DNA of 56,953 nt from Micromonospora sp. KC213 (lineage in GTDB: Bacteria; Actinomycetota; Actinomycetes; Mycobacteriales; Micromonosporaceae): positions 1-56,953 of the forward strand of contig NZ_SMKF01000016.1 of NCBI RefSeq assembly GCF_004348325.1, written 5' to 3'. This document shows positions 17,365-34,204 of this stretch, piece by piece; position 1 is the stretch's first letter; each line of letters opens with the position of its first letter. Both the position numbers and the translations under genes were made by a program. The notes under the pieces are model-generated. The model made no database searches. It was not told the origin of the DNA and saw only the letters and a program-made list of their open reading frames with translations.

Positions 17365-18011
17365 TTGCCATCCTCCTCGGTGGTCTCGGCGGGAACACCG
17401 AGGAACTCGTCCAGGGCGTCCTTGGTGAAGACCACGTCGTCGGCCACCAGCACGTCGTACGTGTTGAGCTGGCCGGCCTCGATCAGGTGCACCCGCGGCT
17501 CGTTGCGCAGCGACACCCAGTTCAGCTCGTCGGTGCTGCTCAGCACGACCAGGACGCGCCGGGCGTCGGTCAGCTTCGTCAGCGTGGCCAGCGCGGCCTT
17601 GGTCGACGGCTTCTCGCCCGAGACGAACGCCTCGACGACGTGCACCTGGCCGGCGCGGGCCCGGTCGGAGAGGGCGCCACGCAGGGCGGCGGCCTTCATC
17701 TTCTTCGGGGTCCGCTGGCTGTAGTCACGCGGAACCGGGCCGTGCACCACGCCACCGCCGGCGAACTGCGGCGCGCGGATCGAACCCTGGCGGGCCCGTC
17801 CGGTGCCCTTCTGCTTGTACGGCTTCTTGCCGCCACCGGCGACCTCGCCGCGGGTCTTGACCTTGTGCGTACCCTGCCGGGCCGCCGCGAGCTGAGCCAC
17901 CACTACCTGGTGCATCAGCGCGATGTTGGCCTGGACGTCGAAGATGTCGGCGGGCAGCTCGACGGAGCCGGCCTTGGTGCCTTCGACGCTGAGAACGTCA
18001 ACGGTGGTCAC
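17361..18011 (-). CDS. rplD: 50S ribosomal protein uL4
   Basis: uL4 reaches into the exit tunnel. In E. coli it also represses the S10 operon; no matching leader structure was recognised here. The 216-residue protein has the loop [20 protein letters not shown] and the C-terminal [14 protein letters not shown]. Overlaps of 4 nt on both sides couple it to rplC and rplW. Confidence 0.97.
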   Translation of the reverse strand: MTTVDVLSVEGTKAGSVELPADIFDVQANIALMHQVVVAQLAAARQGTHKVKTRGEVAGGGKKPYKQKGTGRARQGSIRAPQFAGGGVVHGPVPRDYSQRTPKKMKAAALRGALSDRARAGQVHVVEAFVSGEKPSTKAALATLTKLTDARRVLVVLSSTDELNWVSLRNEPRVHLIEAGQLNTYDVLVADDVVFTKDALDEFLGVPAETTEEDGK

Positions 18012-18673
18012 TTGGCCGCACCGCCCTTCTTCACCTTGCTCTTGGCCGCGGTACGGACCAGGACCAGCGCGCCCTTCGGGCCGGGGATGGCGCCGCGGAC
18101 GAGCAGGAGGTTGTTCTCGGTGTCCACCGCCTGGACGGTCAGGTTCTGGACGGTGTAGCGCACGCCGCCCATCCGACCCGCCATCCGGGTGCCCTTGAAG
18201 ACGCGACCCGGGGTGGCGCAGGCGCCGATGGAGCCCGGTGAGCGGTGCTTGCGCTCCACACCGTGGCTGGCGCGCAGACCGTGGAAACCGTGCCGCTTCA
18301 TCGGGCCGGCGTAGCCCTTGCCCTTGGTCTTGCCGGTGACGTCGATGACGACGCCCACCGGGAACTCCTCGACCGTGACCTCCTGGCCCGGCGAGTAGTC
18401 CGCGGCGTCGACGGTGCGCAGCTCGACGATGTGCCGGCGCGGCGCCACGTCCGCCTTCGCGTAGTGCCCGCTGATCGGCTTCTTGACCTTGCGCGGGTCG
18501 ATCGTGCCGTAGGCGAGCTGGATGGCGGAGTACCCGTCCTTCTCGGCGCTACGAACCTGGCTGACGACGCACGGGCCGGCCTGCACCACGGTCACGGGAA
18601 CAACCTTGTTGTTGTCCCAGACCTGGGTCATGCCGAGCTTGGCGCCCAGGATCCCCTTGACTTGCCTGTCCAT
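18008..18673 (-). CDS. rplC: 50S ribosomal protein uL3
   Basis: uL3 is an early assembly protein reaching the peptidyl transferase centre. The 221-residue protein starts [20 protein letters not shown] and carries the signature [17 protein letters not shown] around residue 120. It lies 11 nt after rpsJ. Confidence 0.98.
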   Translation of the reverse strand: MDRQVKGILGAKLGMTQVWDNNKVVPVTVVQAGPCVVSQVRSAEKDGYSAIQLAYGTIDPRKVKKPISGHYAKADVAPRRHIVELRTVDAADYSPGQEVTVEEFPVGVVIDVTGKTKGKGYAGPMKRHGFHGLRASHGVERKHRSPGSIGACATPGRVFKGTRMAGRMGGVRYTVQNLTVQAVDTENNLLLVRGAIPGPKGALVLVRTAAKSKVKKGGAAK

Positions 18674-18684
18674 CTGTCCGGTCC

Positions 18685-18993
18685 CTACAGCTTGATCTCG
18701 ATGTCGACGCCAGCCGGCAGGTCGAGGCGCATGAGCGAGTCGACCGTCTTCGGGGTCGGGTCGATGATGTCGATCAGCCGCTTGTGCGTGCGCATCTCGA
18801 AGTGCTCGCGCGAGTCCTTGTACTTGTGCGGCGAGCGGATAACGCAGAAACGGTTGATCTCCGTGGGCAGCGGCACCGGGCCCGCGACCTGCGCCCCGGT
18901 ACGCGTCACCGTCTCGACGATCTTCCGAGCCGAGGAGTCGACGACCTCGTGGTCATAGGCCTTGAGCCGGATGCGGATCTTCTGTCCCGCCAT
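18685..18993 (-). CDS. rpsJ: 30S ribosomal protein uS10
   Basis: uS10 is in the 30S head and also joins NusB in antitermination. The ATG at 18993 gives 102 residues starting [19 protein letters not shown], with [20 protein letters not shown]. The frame is open to 19053 without similarity. GAAGG lies upstream of the ATG. It is the first gene of the S10 block. Confidence 0.97.
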
Positions 18994-19348
18994 GGTGGCT
19001 TCTGTTCCTTCTCTCGATGCCGCTGTGTTGCGGGCACCTGTACCGGCTGGCACAGGCCCACTTCGCCGACCCCCGCGGTCGGGCGTGTCGCGCCCTCGGA
19101 TCAGGCTCCGCCCCGGGACTCCGGAGCGACTCTCCTGACCACGCGGTGGGTCAAGGCGCCGATCGCATCACAGCGATCTGGACGCCGTGCGAGGGTGGTT
19201 GATCACCAGGGGTGATCAACCACCCGACGCGCGACTGTTGGTCTTCCCGGAGGTCCAGCTTGCACCGGACGCGGGCGACTAACCGTCGTTACGCAACCTG
19301 ACTAGTATGCCGCACGACCGGCGGCGACGCTAATCGGGGTTACCCAGC
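18994..19348 (-). other. tuf-rpsJ intergenic region, S10 leader
   Basis: This 355-nt gap has no gene. It contains the hairpin at 19193-19225. The only promoter-like element near the tuf end is a CATACT hexamer on the minus strand (19304-19309), with no good -35. TTGACC (19148-19153) downstream of the hairpin lacks a matching -10. The S10 promoter is therefore unassigned. Confidence 0.4.
19193..19225. terminator. 15-bp hairpin downstream of tuf
   Basis: GGGTGGTTGATCACC (19193-19207) and its perfect complement (19211-19225) flank a 3-nt loop, about 125 nt after the tuf stop. It is the most likely end of the str operon transcript. There is no U-tract. Confidence 0.75.
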
Positions 19349-20542
19349 TCACTTGATGATCTTGGTGACGCGACCAGCGCCGACCGTACGACCACCCTCG
19401 CGGATCGCGAACTTGAGGTTCTCCTCCATCGCGATCGGCTGGATGAGCTTCACGGTCATGGTGGTGTTGTCGCCCGGCATGACCATCTCGGTGCCCTCAG
19501 GCAGCGTGACGACGCCGGTGACGTCCGTGGTCCGGAAGTAGAACTGCGGACGGTAGTTCTGGAAGAACGGGGTGTGCCGGCCGCCCTCCTCCTTGGAGAG
19601 GATGTAGACCGTGGCCTCGAACTCCGTGTGCGGGGTCGTGGTGCCCGGCTTGATGACGACCATGCCGCGCTCGACGTCCTCGCGCTTGATGCCGCGCAAC
19701 AGCAGACCGACGTTCTCGCCCGCGCGAGCCTCGTCGAGCAGCTTGCGGAACATCTCGATGCCGGTGCAGGTGGTCTTCATCGACTTCTCACGGATGCCGA
19801 CGATCTCCACCTCCTCGTTCGGCTTGAGGATGCCGCGCTCCGCGCGACCGGTGACGACGGTGCCACGACCGGTGATCGTGAAGACGTCCTCGATCGGCAT
19901 CAGGAACGGCTTCTCGGTCTCGCGCTCCGGCTGCGGGATCGCGGTGTCGACAGCGTTCATGAGCTCCAGCAGGCGCCCGGTCCACTCCGGGTCGCCCTCC
20001 AGGGCCTTGAGCGCCGAGACCCGGACGACCGGCAGGTCGTCACCCGGGTAGTCCTGGTTCGACAGCAGCTCACGCACCTCGAGCTCGACGAGCTCCAGGA
20101 GCTCCTCGTCGTCGACCATGTCGCTCTTGTTGAGCGCCACGACGATGTACGGCACGCCGACCTGGCGGGCCAGCAGCACGTGCTCGCGGGTCTGCGGCAT
20201 CGGGCCGTCGGTCGCCGCCACCACCAGGATCGCGCCGTCCATCTGGGCGGCACCGGTGATCATGTTCTTGATGTAGTCGGCGTGACCGGGGCAGTCGACG
20301 TGCGCGTAGTGACGCGCCTCGGTCTGGTACTCGACGTGCGCGATGGAGATCGTGATGCCGCGGGCCTTCTCCTCCGGCGCCTTGTCGATCTCGTCGAACG
20401 GCGTGTACGGGTTCAGGTCCGGGAACTGGTCGTGCAGGACCTTGGTGATGGCCGCCGTCAGCGTCGTCTTACCGTGGTCGATGTGACCAATGGTGCCGAT
20501 GTTGACGTGCGGCTTAGTCCGCTCGAACTTCGCCTTCGCCAC
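19349..20542 (-). CDS. tuf: Elongation factor Tu
   Basis: EF-Tu carries aminoacyl-tRNA to the ribosomal A site as a GTPase. The 397-residue protein has the P-loop GHIDHGKT (residues 19-26), DCPGHADY (83-90, with the catalytic His) and NKSD (138-141; many EF-Tu have NKCD or NKAD). Domains 2 and 3 are complete, ending GAGRVTKII. It lies 222 nt after fusA. The gap contains a CCGGCC/GGCCGG hairpin and a minus-strand TAGGCT (20664-20669) that could be a -10 for a separate tuf promoter. No -35 is clear. Confidence 0.98.
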   Translation of the reverse strand: MAKAKFERTKPHVNIGTIGHIDHGKTTLTAAITKVLHDQFPDLNPYTPFDEIDKAPEEKARGITISIAHVEYQTEARHYAHVDCPGHADYIKNMITGAAQMDGAILVVAATDGPMPQTREHVLLARQVGVPYIVVALNKSDMVDDEELLELVELEVRELLSNQDYPGDDLPVVRVSALKALEGDPEWTGRLLELMNAVDTAIPQPERETEKPFLMPIEDVFTITGRGTVVTGRAERGILKPNEEVEIVGIREKSMKTTCTGIEMFRKLLDEARAGENVGLLLRGIKREDVERGMVVIKPGTTTPHTEFEATVYILSKEEGGRHTPFFQNYRPQFYFRTTDVTGVVTLPEGTEMVMPGDNTTMTVKLIQPIAMEENLKFAIREGGRTVGAGRVTKIIK

Positions 20543-20764
20543 TGGTGTCCTCCTGTGGACTTCTTGGTTCGTTCGCCCCGGCGCGCCGATTGGCGCTTAG
20601 GACTCTGTCGACAGCCTTTCCGGCCTGGCGGCCGGAGAGCTTTGGTGGGTTCTGCGGCGATGAAGCCTACAGGCCCGGTCTCACACAACCCGATCGAGGT
20701 GGCCGCGGACGGGGAGCGCCCTCCCACGACCAGCCTCGAACCATCGGATCAACTCAGGTGAGCG

Positions 20765-22861
20765 TCACTCACCAGTCGCCTTGGCGATGATCTCCTTCGC
20801 CACGCTCTGCGGAACCTCGGCGTAGGAGTCGAACTGCATGCTGTAGCTAGCCCGGCCCTGGGTCTTCGACCGCAGGTCGCCGACGTAGCCGAACATCTCC
20901 GACAGCGGCACCAGGGCCCGGACGATACGAGCGCCGCTGCGCTCCTCCATCGCCTGGATGATGCCGCGCCGGGAGTTGAGGTCGCCGATGACGTCACCCA
21001 TGTTCTCCTCCGGAGTGGTGACTTCAACGGCCATCATCGGCTCGAGGAGCGCGGGGTCGGCCTTGCGGGCCGCCTCCTTCATCACCATCGAACCGGCGAT
21101 CTTGAATGCCATCTCCGACGAGTCGACCTCGTGGTACTGGCCGTCCAGCAGCGTCAGCTTGACACCCACCAGCGGGAAGCCGGCGAGGATGCCGTACTGC
21201 ATCGCGTCCTGGGCGCCCGCGTCCACGGAGGGGATGAACTCCCGGGGGATGCGGCCACCGGTGACGGCGTTGGCGAACTCGTAGGTCGGCGACTCGTTGT
21301 CCAGCGGCAGCGGCTCGACGCTCACGATGACGCGGGCGTACTGGCCGGAACCACCGGTCTGCTTCTTGTGGGTGTACTCGATCTTCTCCACCTTGCGGCG
21401 GATCGTCTCGCGGTACGCCACCTGCGGCTTGCCGATGTTCGCCTCGACGTTGAACTCGCGGCGCATCCGGTCGACCAGGATGTCCAGGTGCAGCTCACCC
21501 ATGCCGGAGATGACCGTCTGACCGGTCTCCTCGTCCAGCTTGACGCGGAAGGTCGGGTCCTCCTCGGCCAGCCGCTGGATGGCGGTGCTGAGCTTCTCCT
21601 GGTCGGCCTTGGTCTTCGGCTCGATGGCGACCTCGATGACCGGCTCCGGGAAGGTCATCGACTCCAGGATGACCGGGTTCGCCGGGTCGCACAGCGTGTC
21701 ACCGGTGGTGGTCTGCTTGAGACCCTGCACCGCGATGATGTCGCCAGCCTGGGCCGAGCCGCGCTCTTCCCGCTTGTTGGCGTGCATCTGGTAGATCTTG
21801 CCGATCCGCTCCTTGCGGTCCTTGGTGGAGTTGACCACCTGGGTACCGGTCTCGACCACGCCGGAGTAGACCCGGACGTAGGTGAGCTTGCCGAGGTGCT
21901 TGTCGGTCTGGATCTTGAAGGCCAGGCCGGCGAAGGGCTCCGACTTGGACGGCTTCCGCTGCATCGGGGTCTCGCCGTCGGTGGCCGTACCCTCGATCGC
22001 CGGAACGTCCAGCGGCGACGGCAGGAAGTCGACGACGGCGTCGAGCATGGGCTGCACGCCCTTGTTCTTGAACGCCGAGCCGCAGAGCACCGGGTTGGCC
22101 TTGCTGGCGATGGTGGCCCGACGGATGGCGGCCTTGATCTCCTCGACGGAGATCTCCTCGCCCTCCAGGTACTTCTCCATCACCGCGTCGTCGACGTCGG
22201 CCAGGGTCTCCATCAGCTTCTCGCGCCACTCCGCCGCGGAGTCGGCCAGCTCGGCCGGGATCTCCTCGATGGCGTAGTCCTCACCCTTCTGGGTCTCCCC
22301 GCGCCAGGTGAGGGCGCGCATGCCGATCAGGTCGACGACACCGATGTGGTCGCCCTCGAGGCCGATCGGGATCTGGAGCACCAGCGGGGTGGCGTTGAGC
22401 CGGTCGATCATCATCTGCACGCAGCGGAAGAAGTCGGCACCGGTCCGGTCGAGCTTGTTGACGAAGCACATCCGGGGGACGTGGTACTTGTCGGCCTGAC
22501 GCCAGACGTTCTCCGTCTGCGGCTCCACGCCGGCGACACCGTCGTAGACCGCGACCGCACCGTCCAGCACCCGCAGCGACCGCTCGACCTCGACCGTGAA
22601 GTCGACGTGACCGGGCGTGTCGATGATCTGGATCGTGTGGCCCTTCCACTCACACTTGGTGGCAGCGGAGGTGATGGTGATACCACGCTCCTGCTCCTGC
22701 TCCATCCAGTCCATGACGGCAGCGCCCTCGTGGACCTCACCGATCTTGTACGTGATACCGGTGTAGAAGAGGATCCGCTCGGTGGTAGTGGTCTTACCGG
22801 CATCGATGTGCGCCATGATGCCGATGTTGCGTACGTTGGCGAGCGCGTCTGCGGCGGCCAC
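20765..22861 (-). CDS. fusA: Elongation factor G
   Basis: EF-G drives translocation and, with RRF, ribosome recycling. The 698-residue protein has the P-loop AHIDAGKTT (residues 17-25), DTPGHVDF and NKLD for the G domain, then domains II-V ending in [13 protein letters not shown]. It lies third in the str order rpsL-rpsG-fusA-tuf. A 14-bp hairpin separates it from rpsG, which may set the ratio of S7 to EF-G. Confidence 0.98.
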   Translation of the reverse strand: MAAADALANVRNIGIMAHIDAGKTTTTERILFYTGITYKIGEVHEGAAVMDWMEQEQERGITITSAATKCEWKGHTIQIIDTPGHVDFTVEVERSLRVLDGAVAVYDGVAGVEPQTENVWRQADKYHVPRMCFVNKLDRTGADFFRCVQMMIDRLNATPLVLQIPIGLEGDHIGVVDLIGMRALTWRGETQKGEDYAIEEIPAELADSAAEWREKLMETLADVDDAVMEKYLEGEEISVEEIKAAIRRATIASKANPVLCGSAFKNKGVQPMLDAVVDFLPSPLDVPAIEGTATDGETPMQRKPSKSEPFAGLAFKIQTDKHLGKLTYVRVYSGVVETGTQVVNSTKDRKERIGKIYQMHANKREERGSAQAGDIIAVQGLKQTTTGDTLCDPANPVILESMTFPEPVIEVAIEPKTKADQEKLSTAIQRLAEEDPTFRVKLDEETGQTVISGMGELHLDILVDRMRREFNVEANIGKPQVAYRETIRRKVEKIEYTHKKQTGGSGQYARVIVSVEPLPLDNESPTYEFANAVTGGRIPREFIPSVDAGAQDAMQYGILAGFPLVGVKLTLLDGQYHEVDSSEMAFKIAGSMVMKEAARKADPALLEPMMAVEVTTPEENMGDVIGDLNSRRGIIQAMEERSGARIVRALVPLSEMFGYVGDLRSKTQGRASYSMQFDSYAEVPQSVAKEIIAKATGE

Positions 22862-22901
22862 TTCAATCCCTACTTATCGTCGTCTCGACACAACTGGTTG
22901 C

Positions 22902-22930
22902 GGTTCCGGCGCCGGCCCGGCGCCGGAACC
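22902..22930 (-). terminator. 14-bp hairpin between rpsG and fusA
   Basis: GGTTCCGGCGCCGG (22902-22915), a single C, then the exact complement (22917-22930). It starts 6 nt after the rpsG stop. It is probably an attenuator or RNA-stabilising element within the str operon. Confidence 0.65.
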
Positions 22931-22936
22931 AGGGTG

Positions 22937-23407
22937 TTACCAGCGGTAGTGCGCGAAGGCCTTGTTCGACTCGGCCATCTTGTGCGTGTCCTCGCGCCGC
23001 TTGACGGCGGCGCCCAGACCGTTGCTCGCGTCCAGCAGCTCGTTCATCAGCCGCTCGATCATCGTCTTCTCGCGGCGGGCGCGGGAGTAGCTGACCAGCC
23101 AGCGCAGCCCGAGGGTGGTCGCCCGGGCGGGGCGGACCTCAACCGGCACCTGGTAGGTCGCGCCACCGACCCGGCGGCTGCGGACCTCAAGGGTCGGCTT
23201 GACGTTGTCCATCGCGCGCTTGAGCGTGACGACCGGGTCGGTGCCGGTCTTCTCGCGGCAGCCCTCAAGGGCCGCGTACACGATGCGCTCGGCGAGCTGA
23301 CGCTTACCGCGCATGAGGATCTTGTTCACCAGCTGGGTGACCAACGGCGAGTTGTACACCGGGTCAGCGACCAGCGGCTTCCGCGGAGCGGGTCCCTTAC
23401 GCGGCAT
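22937..23407 (-). CDS. rpsG: 30S ribosomal protein uS7
   Basis: uS7 nucleates the 30S head and contacts the E-site tRNA and mRNA. The 156-residue protein starts [20 protein letters not shown] and has [20 protein letters not shown] and the C-terminal AHYRW. It is 1 nt from rpsL, so coupling is expected. Confidence 0.97.
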   Translation of the reverse strand: MPRKGPAPRKPLVADPVYNSPLVTQLVNKILMRGKRQLAERIVYAALEGCREKTGTDPVVTLKRAMDNVKPTLEVRSRRVGGATYQVPVEVRPARATTLGLRWLVSYSRARREKTMIERLMNELLDASNGLGAAVKRREDTHKMAESNKAFAHYRW

Positions 23408-23408
23408 G

Positions 23409-23783
23409 TCAGCTCTTCTCCTTCTTCGCGCCGTAGCGGCTGCGCGCCTGCTTGCGGTTACGGACGCCCTGCGTGTCCAGCGAACCGCGGACGATCTTGT
23501 AACGCACGCCGGGGAGGTCCTTCACCCGGCCACCGCGGACGAGCACGATCGAGTGCTCCTGCAGGTTGTGACCCACGCCCGGGATGTAGGCGGTCACCTC
23601 GATCTGGCTGCTGAGCTTGACACGCGCGACCTTGCGGAGCGCGGAGTTCGGCTTCTTGGGGGTGGTGGTGTACACGCGGGTGCACACACCGCGCCGCTGA
23701 GGGGACCCCTTCAGCGCCGGGGTCTTGGTCTTGGTCGTCTTGGCCTGGCGGCCCTTTCGGACCAGCTGCTGAATGGTGGGCAC
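23409..23783 (-). CDS. rpsL: 30S ribosomal protein uS12
   Basis: uS12 controls decoding accuracy at the A site. The GTG at 23783 gives 124 residues starting [15 protein letters not shown], with GGAGA upstream. The frame is open to 23900 without similarity. The streptomycin-relevant lysines are wild type, in [12 protein letters not shown] and [11 protein letters not shown], so no streptomycin-resistance substitution is visible there. The gene heads the str operon, about 300 nt behind a good promoter. Confidence 0.97.
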   Translation of the reverse strand: MPTIQQLVRKGRQAKTTKTKTPALKGSPQRRGVCTRVYTTTPKKPNSALRKVARVKLSSQIEVTAYIPGVGHNLQEHSIVLVRGGRVKDLPGVRYKIVRGSLDTQGVRNRKQARSRYGAKKEKS

Positions 23784-24255
23784 CGGGTTTCTCCGCTCCC
23801 TTCGGTCGCCGCGAGGCGACCGCGCCGTCTGCTCGTTAGCCGACCTGATGGACGGCTCTCCTACATTCCAACCAGGGCCACCTAGCGGAGGTCCCAGCAC
23901 CCGCGGTCGGGCGTGTCGCCCAGATCACGGTCCCCGGCGTTGTCGCTCACGCGTCCGCACCGGATGTGTTCACCGGCGCACGGCGGGCCGCGTACCGGGT
24001 CTTTGACTGTGTCGTGCCGCCACCTGATCGCTGGAAGAACCGGATCATGCGCACGCACGAGTCGCCCAGGAAGGCCCGGGCACAAGGGGAAAGAGTACCT
24101 ATCACAGCCTCGCAGGTCAAAACGGATCGGTCCGACGGATCTCAGATCCCGCCGGTCACCCCGCCCGTCGTGCCTGCTCACCCGTGATGGGCACCTACAC
24201 ACCCGAGTGTACCGGCTGCCCGCCGAAGCGGCCCGTCGGCCCCGGGGGACCGATG
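23784..24255 (-). other. str operon leader, about 300 nt untranslated
   Basis: No established gene lies here. From a predicted start near 24085, the leader runs about 300 nt to rpsL. It includes a possible 33-codon ORF (23947-24048, see findings). A second TACACT on the minus strand (24206-24211) has no -35 partner. Confidence 0.45.
24092..24120 (-). promoter_or_regulatory. Promoter of the str operon (rpsL-rpsG-fusA)
   Basis: The minus strand has -35 TTGACC (24115-24120), a 17-nt spacer and -10 TACTCT (24092-24097). This is a near-ideal primary sigma promoter, located upstream of rpsL and downstream of the preceding gene's stop. Confidence 0.7.
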
Positions 24256-25176
24256 TCACGCGAACTGCAACAGCAGCGCCAGTCCCAGGCCCGACAGGCC
24301 GAGCAGGCATCCGGCCGCGCCGCAGCTGATCCCCGCCACGGCGAGACCCCGGCCGGTGAACCGGACCGCCGGCGGCGGTGCGACTCGACGGATCTGCCGC
24401 CGGCCGAGCAGTCCGGCGACGATCGCCGCGGCGCCGGCCAGCACACCCGGCACCGTGAACGCCCCGGCCGCCCAGGCCCCGCCGAGCCGCGCTCCGGCGA
24501 CCCCGAAGCAGATCACCACCAGGGAGACCACGATCGACCCGACGCCGGCCACCAGCGAGCCCACCGCCGGGCCGGAGGTCACCGCGGGCACGTCGAGATG
24601 GACCACGCCGAAGGGCGTACCGGGGACCGGGTCCACCCGCTTCGGCGGGCGCGGCGTCTCCTGCGGGGGCGGCGGCAGCGGCCGCAAGCCGTGCGCCGGT
24701 GGCGGCCACCCGGGTGCCGGCGGCCCACCCGGGTACGCCCCGACCGGCGCGCCCGGCTGCCCCGGATGACCCGCCGGCTGCCGGCCCGGGTAGGCCCCGA
24801 AGTGCCCGCCTGGCTGGTACGGGTGGAGCCCGCCCGGCTGGTACGGGTGCGGGCCGGCCGAGATGGGGGGCGGCCCGTACGGAGCGAACTGCGGAGCGTA
24901 CCCGGGGGCGGGGGTCTGCGGAAAAGCGCCGGCACCAGCGGCGTGACCTTCGTCGACACGCCCCTGGCCCTGGTCGCCGTCGGGCGGCGGGGCCGCCCAG
25001 GGCGACCGGCCACCGTCCTGCCCCGGCGAGACCGGCCCGGTCGGGGCGGGACCGGCGGGCACCACGGGACCGGGCGGGGTGGGAGCCGGCGCATCGGCGC
25101 CGGGAGCGACGACCTGCGGTGACTGCGCGGGCCGGCCGCCCGGGTCGGCTCCCGACGGCGACGCCGGTTCCGTCAC
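24256..25176 (-). CDS. Pro/Gly-rich protein with C-terminal membrane domain (DUF4190-like)
   Basis: The start is set at the GTG at 25176, which has AGGAGG 5 nt upstream. The frame continues to 25341 without support. The 306-residue product has about 190 residues of Pro/Gly/Ala/Tyr-rich low-complexity sequence with two PYQPGG repeats (around HPYQPGGLHPYQPGG). A C-terminal domain with three to four hydrophobic segments separated by short RRQIRR-type loops follows. That arrangement resembles the DUF4190 membrane proteins common in actinobacteria, whose function is unknown. It lies between rpoC and rpsL together with a second small membrane protein. Confidence 0.75.
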   Translation of the reverse strand: MTEPASPSGADPGGRPAQSPQVVAPGADAPAPTPPGPVVPAGPAPTGPVSPGQDGGRSPWAAPPPDGDQGQGRVDEGHAAGAGAFPQTPAPGYAPQFAPYGPPPISAGPHPYQPGGLHPYQPGGHFGAYPGRQPAGHPGQPGAPVGAYPGGPPAPGWPPPAHGLRPLPPPPQETPRPPKRVDPVPGTPFGVVHLDVPAVTSGPAVGSLVAGVGSIVVSLVVICFGVAGARLGGAWAAGAFTVPGVLAGAAAIVAGLLGRRQIRRVAPPPAVRFTGRGLAVAGISCGAAGCLLGLSGLGLALLLQFA

Positions 25177-25282
25177 GTGAACCTCCTGGGAAGCTGTGGG
25201 TCCAGCGCTCGCGCGGCGGACATCGGCCAGGCTACCGCCGGCGCGCACGGCCGACCCGCCGCGCGGGCGGCCGTCACCGGGA

Positions 25283-25651
25283 TCAGTCGACGTTCGGGGC
25301 GAAGTCCCGCCCGAAGGGCGCCTCGGCGTAGCGGACCACACCGATCACCACCAGGGTCACCACGGCCAGCGCGGCCAGCACCAGGCCGGTCCAGGCCAGC
25401 CGTTCCCCGCGCCGCAGCCGGGCGGCCCCGGTGAGGTACCCGCCGGAGGCGTACGCCTCGCGCCGGGCCTCGCGGGCGAGGTGGAGCGCGACCGTCGCCG
25501 GCACCACACCGCCGACGAACAACCCGGTGAGCGCCGCCATCAGCCCGAGGGCGAAGACCGCGCGCGCCTTCGACGCCGGTGCCGGGTCCGGGTCGAGCGG
25601 ATGGCGGGGCGGCTGGTACACCACGGGCACCTGCCCGGGAGCGGTCGTCAT
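25283..25651 (-). CDS. Small two-TM membrane protein (DUF4190-like)
   Basis: From the ATG at 25651 the product is 122 residues. A short cytosolic N-terminus (MTTAPGQVPVVYQPPRHPLD) precedes a hydrophobic hairpin. The middle AREARREAYASGGYLTGAAR loop and the second TM LAWTGLVLAALAVVTLVVIG follow. This layout is like DUF4190 proteins. It lies 106 nt from the next gene, which has the same kind of domain, so the two may be paralogues. The function is unknown. Confidence 0.75.
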   Translation of the reverse strand: MTTAPGQVPVVYQPPRHPLDPDPAPASKARAVFALGLMAALTGLFVGGVVPATVALHLAREARREAYASGGYLTGAARLRRGERLAWTGLVLAALAVVTLVVIGVVRYAEAPFGRDFAPNVD

Positions 25652-25688
25652 GCTCCCATCATGCCCCGGCTCGCCCGCCCACACCTGC

Positions 25689-25722
25689 GACGAGGCCCCC
25701 GGCGGTTGCCGGGGGCCTCGTC
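25689..25722 (-). terminator. 15-bp terminator after rpoC
   Basis: GACGAGGCCCCCGGC (25689-25703) and its perfect complement (25708-25722) flank a GGTT loop, 10 nt after the rpoC stop. It is the probable end of the rpoBC transcript. Confidence 0.8.
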
Positions 25723-25732
25723 AGGAACTACG

Positions 25733-29620
<3,888 letters not shown>

Positions 29621-29663
29621 TATGTCCCCTATGTCGTCGTCTTTACAGCTAGATCATGGGCGG

Positions 29664-29735
29664 GGTTCGGGGGCCGACCGACCCGCGTCGGGATCAAGCC
29701 TGACCGCCCAGAGCGGGTCGGTCGGCCCCCGAACC
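29664..29735 (-). terminator. 23-bp inverted repeat between rpoB and rpoC
   Basis: Two perfectly complementary 23-nt arms (29664-29686, starting GGTTCGGGGGCC, and 29713-29735) enclose a 26-nt loop. The structure starts 8 nt after the rpoB stop and ends 43 nt before the rpoC start. It is an attenuator, processing or stability element inside the rpoBC operon. Confidence 0.7.
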
Positions 29736-29743
29736 TCCACCAC

Positions 29744-33175
<3,432 letters not shown>

Positions 33176-33302
33176 GATGCGTCCTTCCGAGGACCGGTGC
33201 TGCAGAACGGCTGGTACGCGTGCACTCCAATGACCCCACCAGAAATATCCATAAACGGACATTTCCGAGCAGGGGTCAATTCGGAAGGCAGCGCAAACTA
33301 GC

Positions 33303-33331
33303 AGTGTAGCCGAGAGGCTAACCGCTGTCCA
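33303..33331 (-). promoter_or_regulatory. Promoter of rpoB-rpoC
   Basis: The minus strand shows TGGACA (33326-33331), 17 nt, then TACACT (33303-33308). The predicted start is near 33296, giving a leader of about 120 nt. The leader carries CTAGTTTGCGCTGCCTTCC, and a second TTGACC (33274-33279) has no good -10. Confidence 0.65.
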
Positions 33332-33656
33332 GCCCATCCCGCAGGTCGCCGCGGAACGCGCCTCGGGACCCTGAAAAACCGGGTCTCACCGGGCCGCTCG
33401 GAACGCGTCGTCCCTGCCGGACCGCTCGGGTCACGACGATGGTGCTGCCGCTGGCACTACCCGAGAGGAGGCCGTCGCAAGCGCGGAAGGTCTTGCTGGT
33501 GTCAGCGTGCCTGGCAGGCCCGTGTCACGTCAAGGGCCGGCCGTGCCCGCCATCCTCTTTCCCAGCGGCGGGCCACCGCCCCGTCCCGCCCTCAGACCGT
33601 ATGTCGGGCGCCGGAAGTCCTGCTCACGCCGCTGCCGCCGGTGAGCTACCAACCAA

Positions 33657-33694
33657 CAGCGGGCGGTGACCCGTTTCCGGATCACCGCCCGCTG
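33657..33694 (-). terminator. Second hairpin downstream of rplL
   Basis: CAGCGGGCGGTGA (33657-33669) pairs perfectly with 33682-33694. The 12-nt loop can form a further CCG/CGG pair. It is the distal member of a tandem hairpin pair. The rest of the 33176-33762 gap, apart from the rpoB promoter, shows no gene. Confidence 0.7.
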
Positions 33695-33700
33695 CGACGC

Positions 33701-33736
33701 GGCGCGCGTCCGGCTCACGTGAGCCGGACGCGCGCC
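33701..33736. terminator. 36-bp perfect palindrome downstream of rplL
   Basis: GGCGCGCGTCCGGCTCAC (33701-33718) is followed without spacer by its exact complement (33719-33736). It starts 26 nt after the rplL stop and precedes the second hairpin. Together they probably end or strongly attenuate the rplJL transcript ahead of rpoB. Confidence 0.75.
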
Positions 33737-33762
33737 GAGAGTCGACCAGAGGCCGACTCAGG

Positions 33763-34149
33763 TCACTTGAGGGTGACCTTGGCGCCCTCGCCCTCGAGCT
33801 TGGCCTTGGCCTTCTCGGCGGTCTCCTTGTTGACCTTCTCCAGAACCGCCTTCGGAGCGGCCTCGACCACGTCCTTGGCCTCCTTGAGGCCCAGGCCGGT
33901 CAGCTCACGCACGACCTTGATGACCTGGATCTTCTTGCCCCCGTCGGCCTCGAGGACGACGTCGAACTCGTCCTTCTCCGGCTCGGCCTCGGCGGCCGGG
34001 CCAGCCGGGCCAGCCGGGCCGGCGATGGCGACCGGAGCGGCCGCGGTGACCTCGAAGGTCTCCTCGAACTGCTTCACGAACTCGGAGAGCTCGATCAGCG
34101 TCATCTCTTTGAACGCGTCGAGCAGCTCTTCGGTGCTGAGCTTCGCCAT
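33763..34149 (-). CDS. rplL: 50S ribosomal protein bL12 (L7/L12)
   Basis: bL12 dimers form the mobile stalk that recruits translation GTPases. The 128-residue protein has the N-terminal dimerisation helix pair ([20 protein letters not shown]), then a hinge with the repeat GPAGPAGPA around residues 43-53. The globular C-terminal domain follows ([31 protein letters not shown]). It lies 55 nt after rplJ, with two tandem hairpins downstream. Confidence 0.98.
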   Translation of the reverse strand: MAKLSTEELLDAFKEMTLIELSEFVKQFEETFEVTAAAPVAIAGPAGPAGPAAEAEPEKDEFDVVLEADGGKKIQVIKVVRELTGLGLKEAKDVVEAAPKAVLEKVNKETAEKAKAKLEGEGAKVTLK

Positions 34150-34204
34150 GTCTGGCGTCCTTTCCTGAATGGTTTAACTAAGAACGTGGGTGCGCCGGGT
34201 GACC

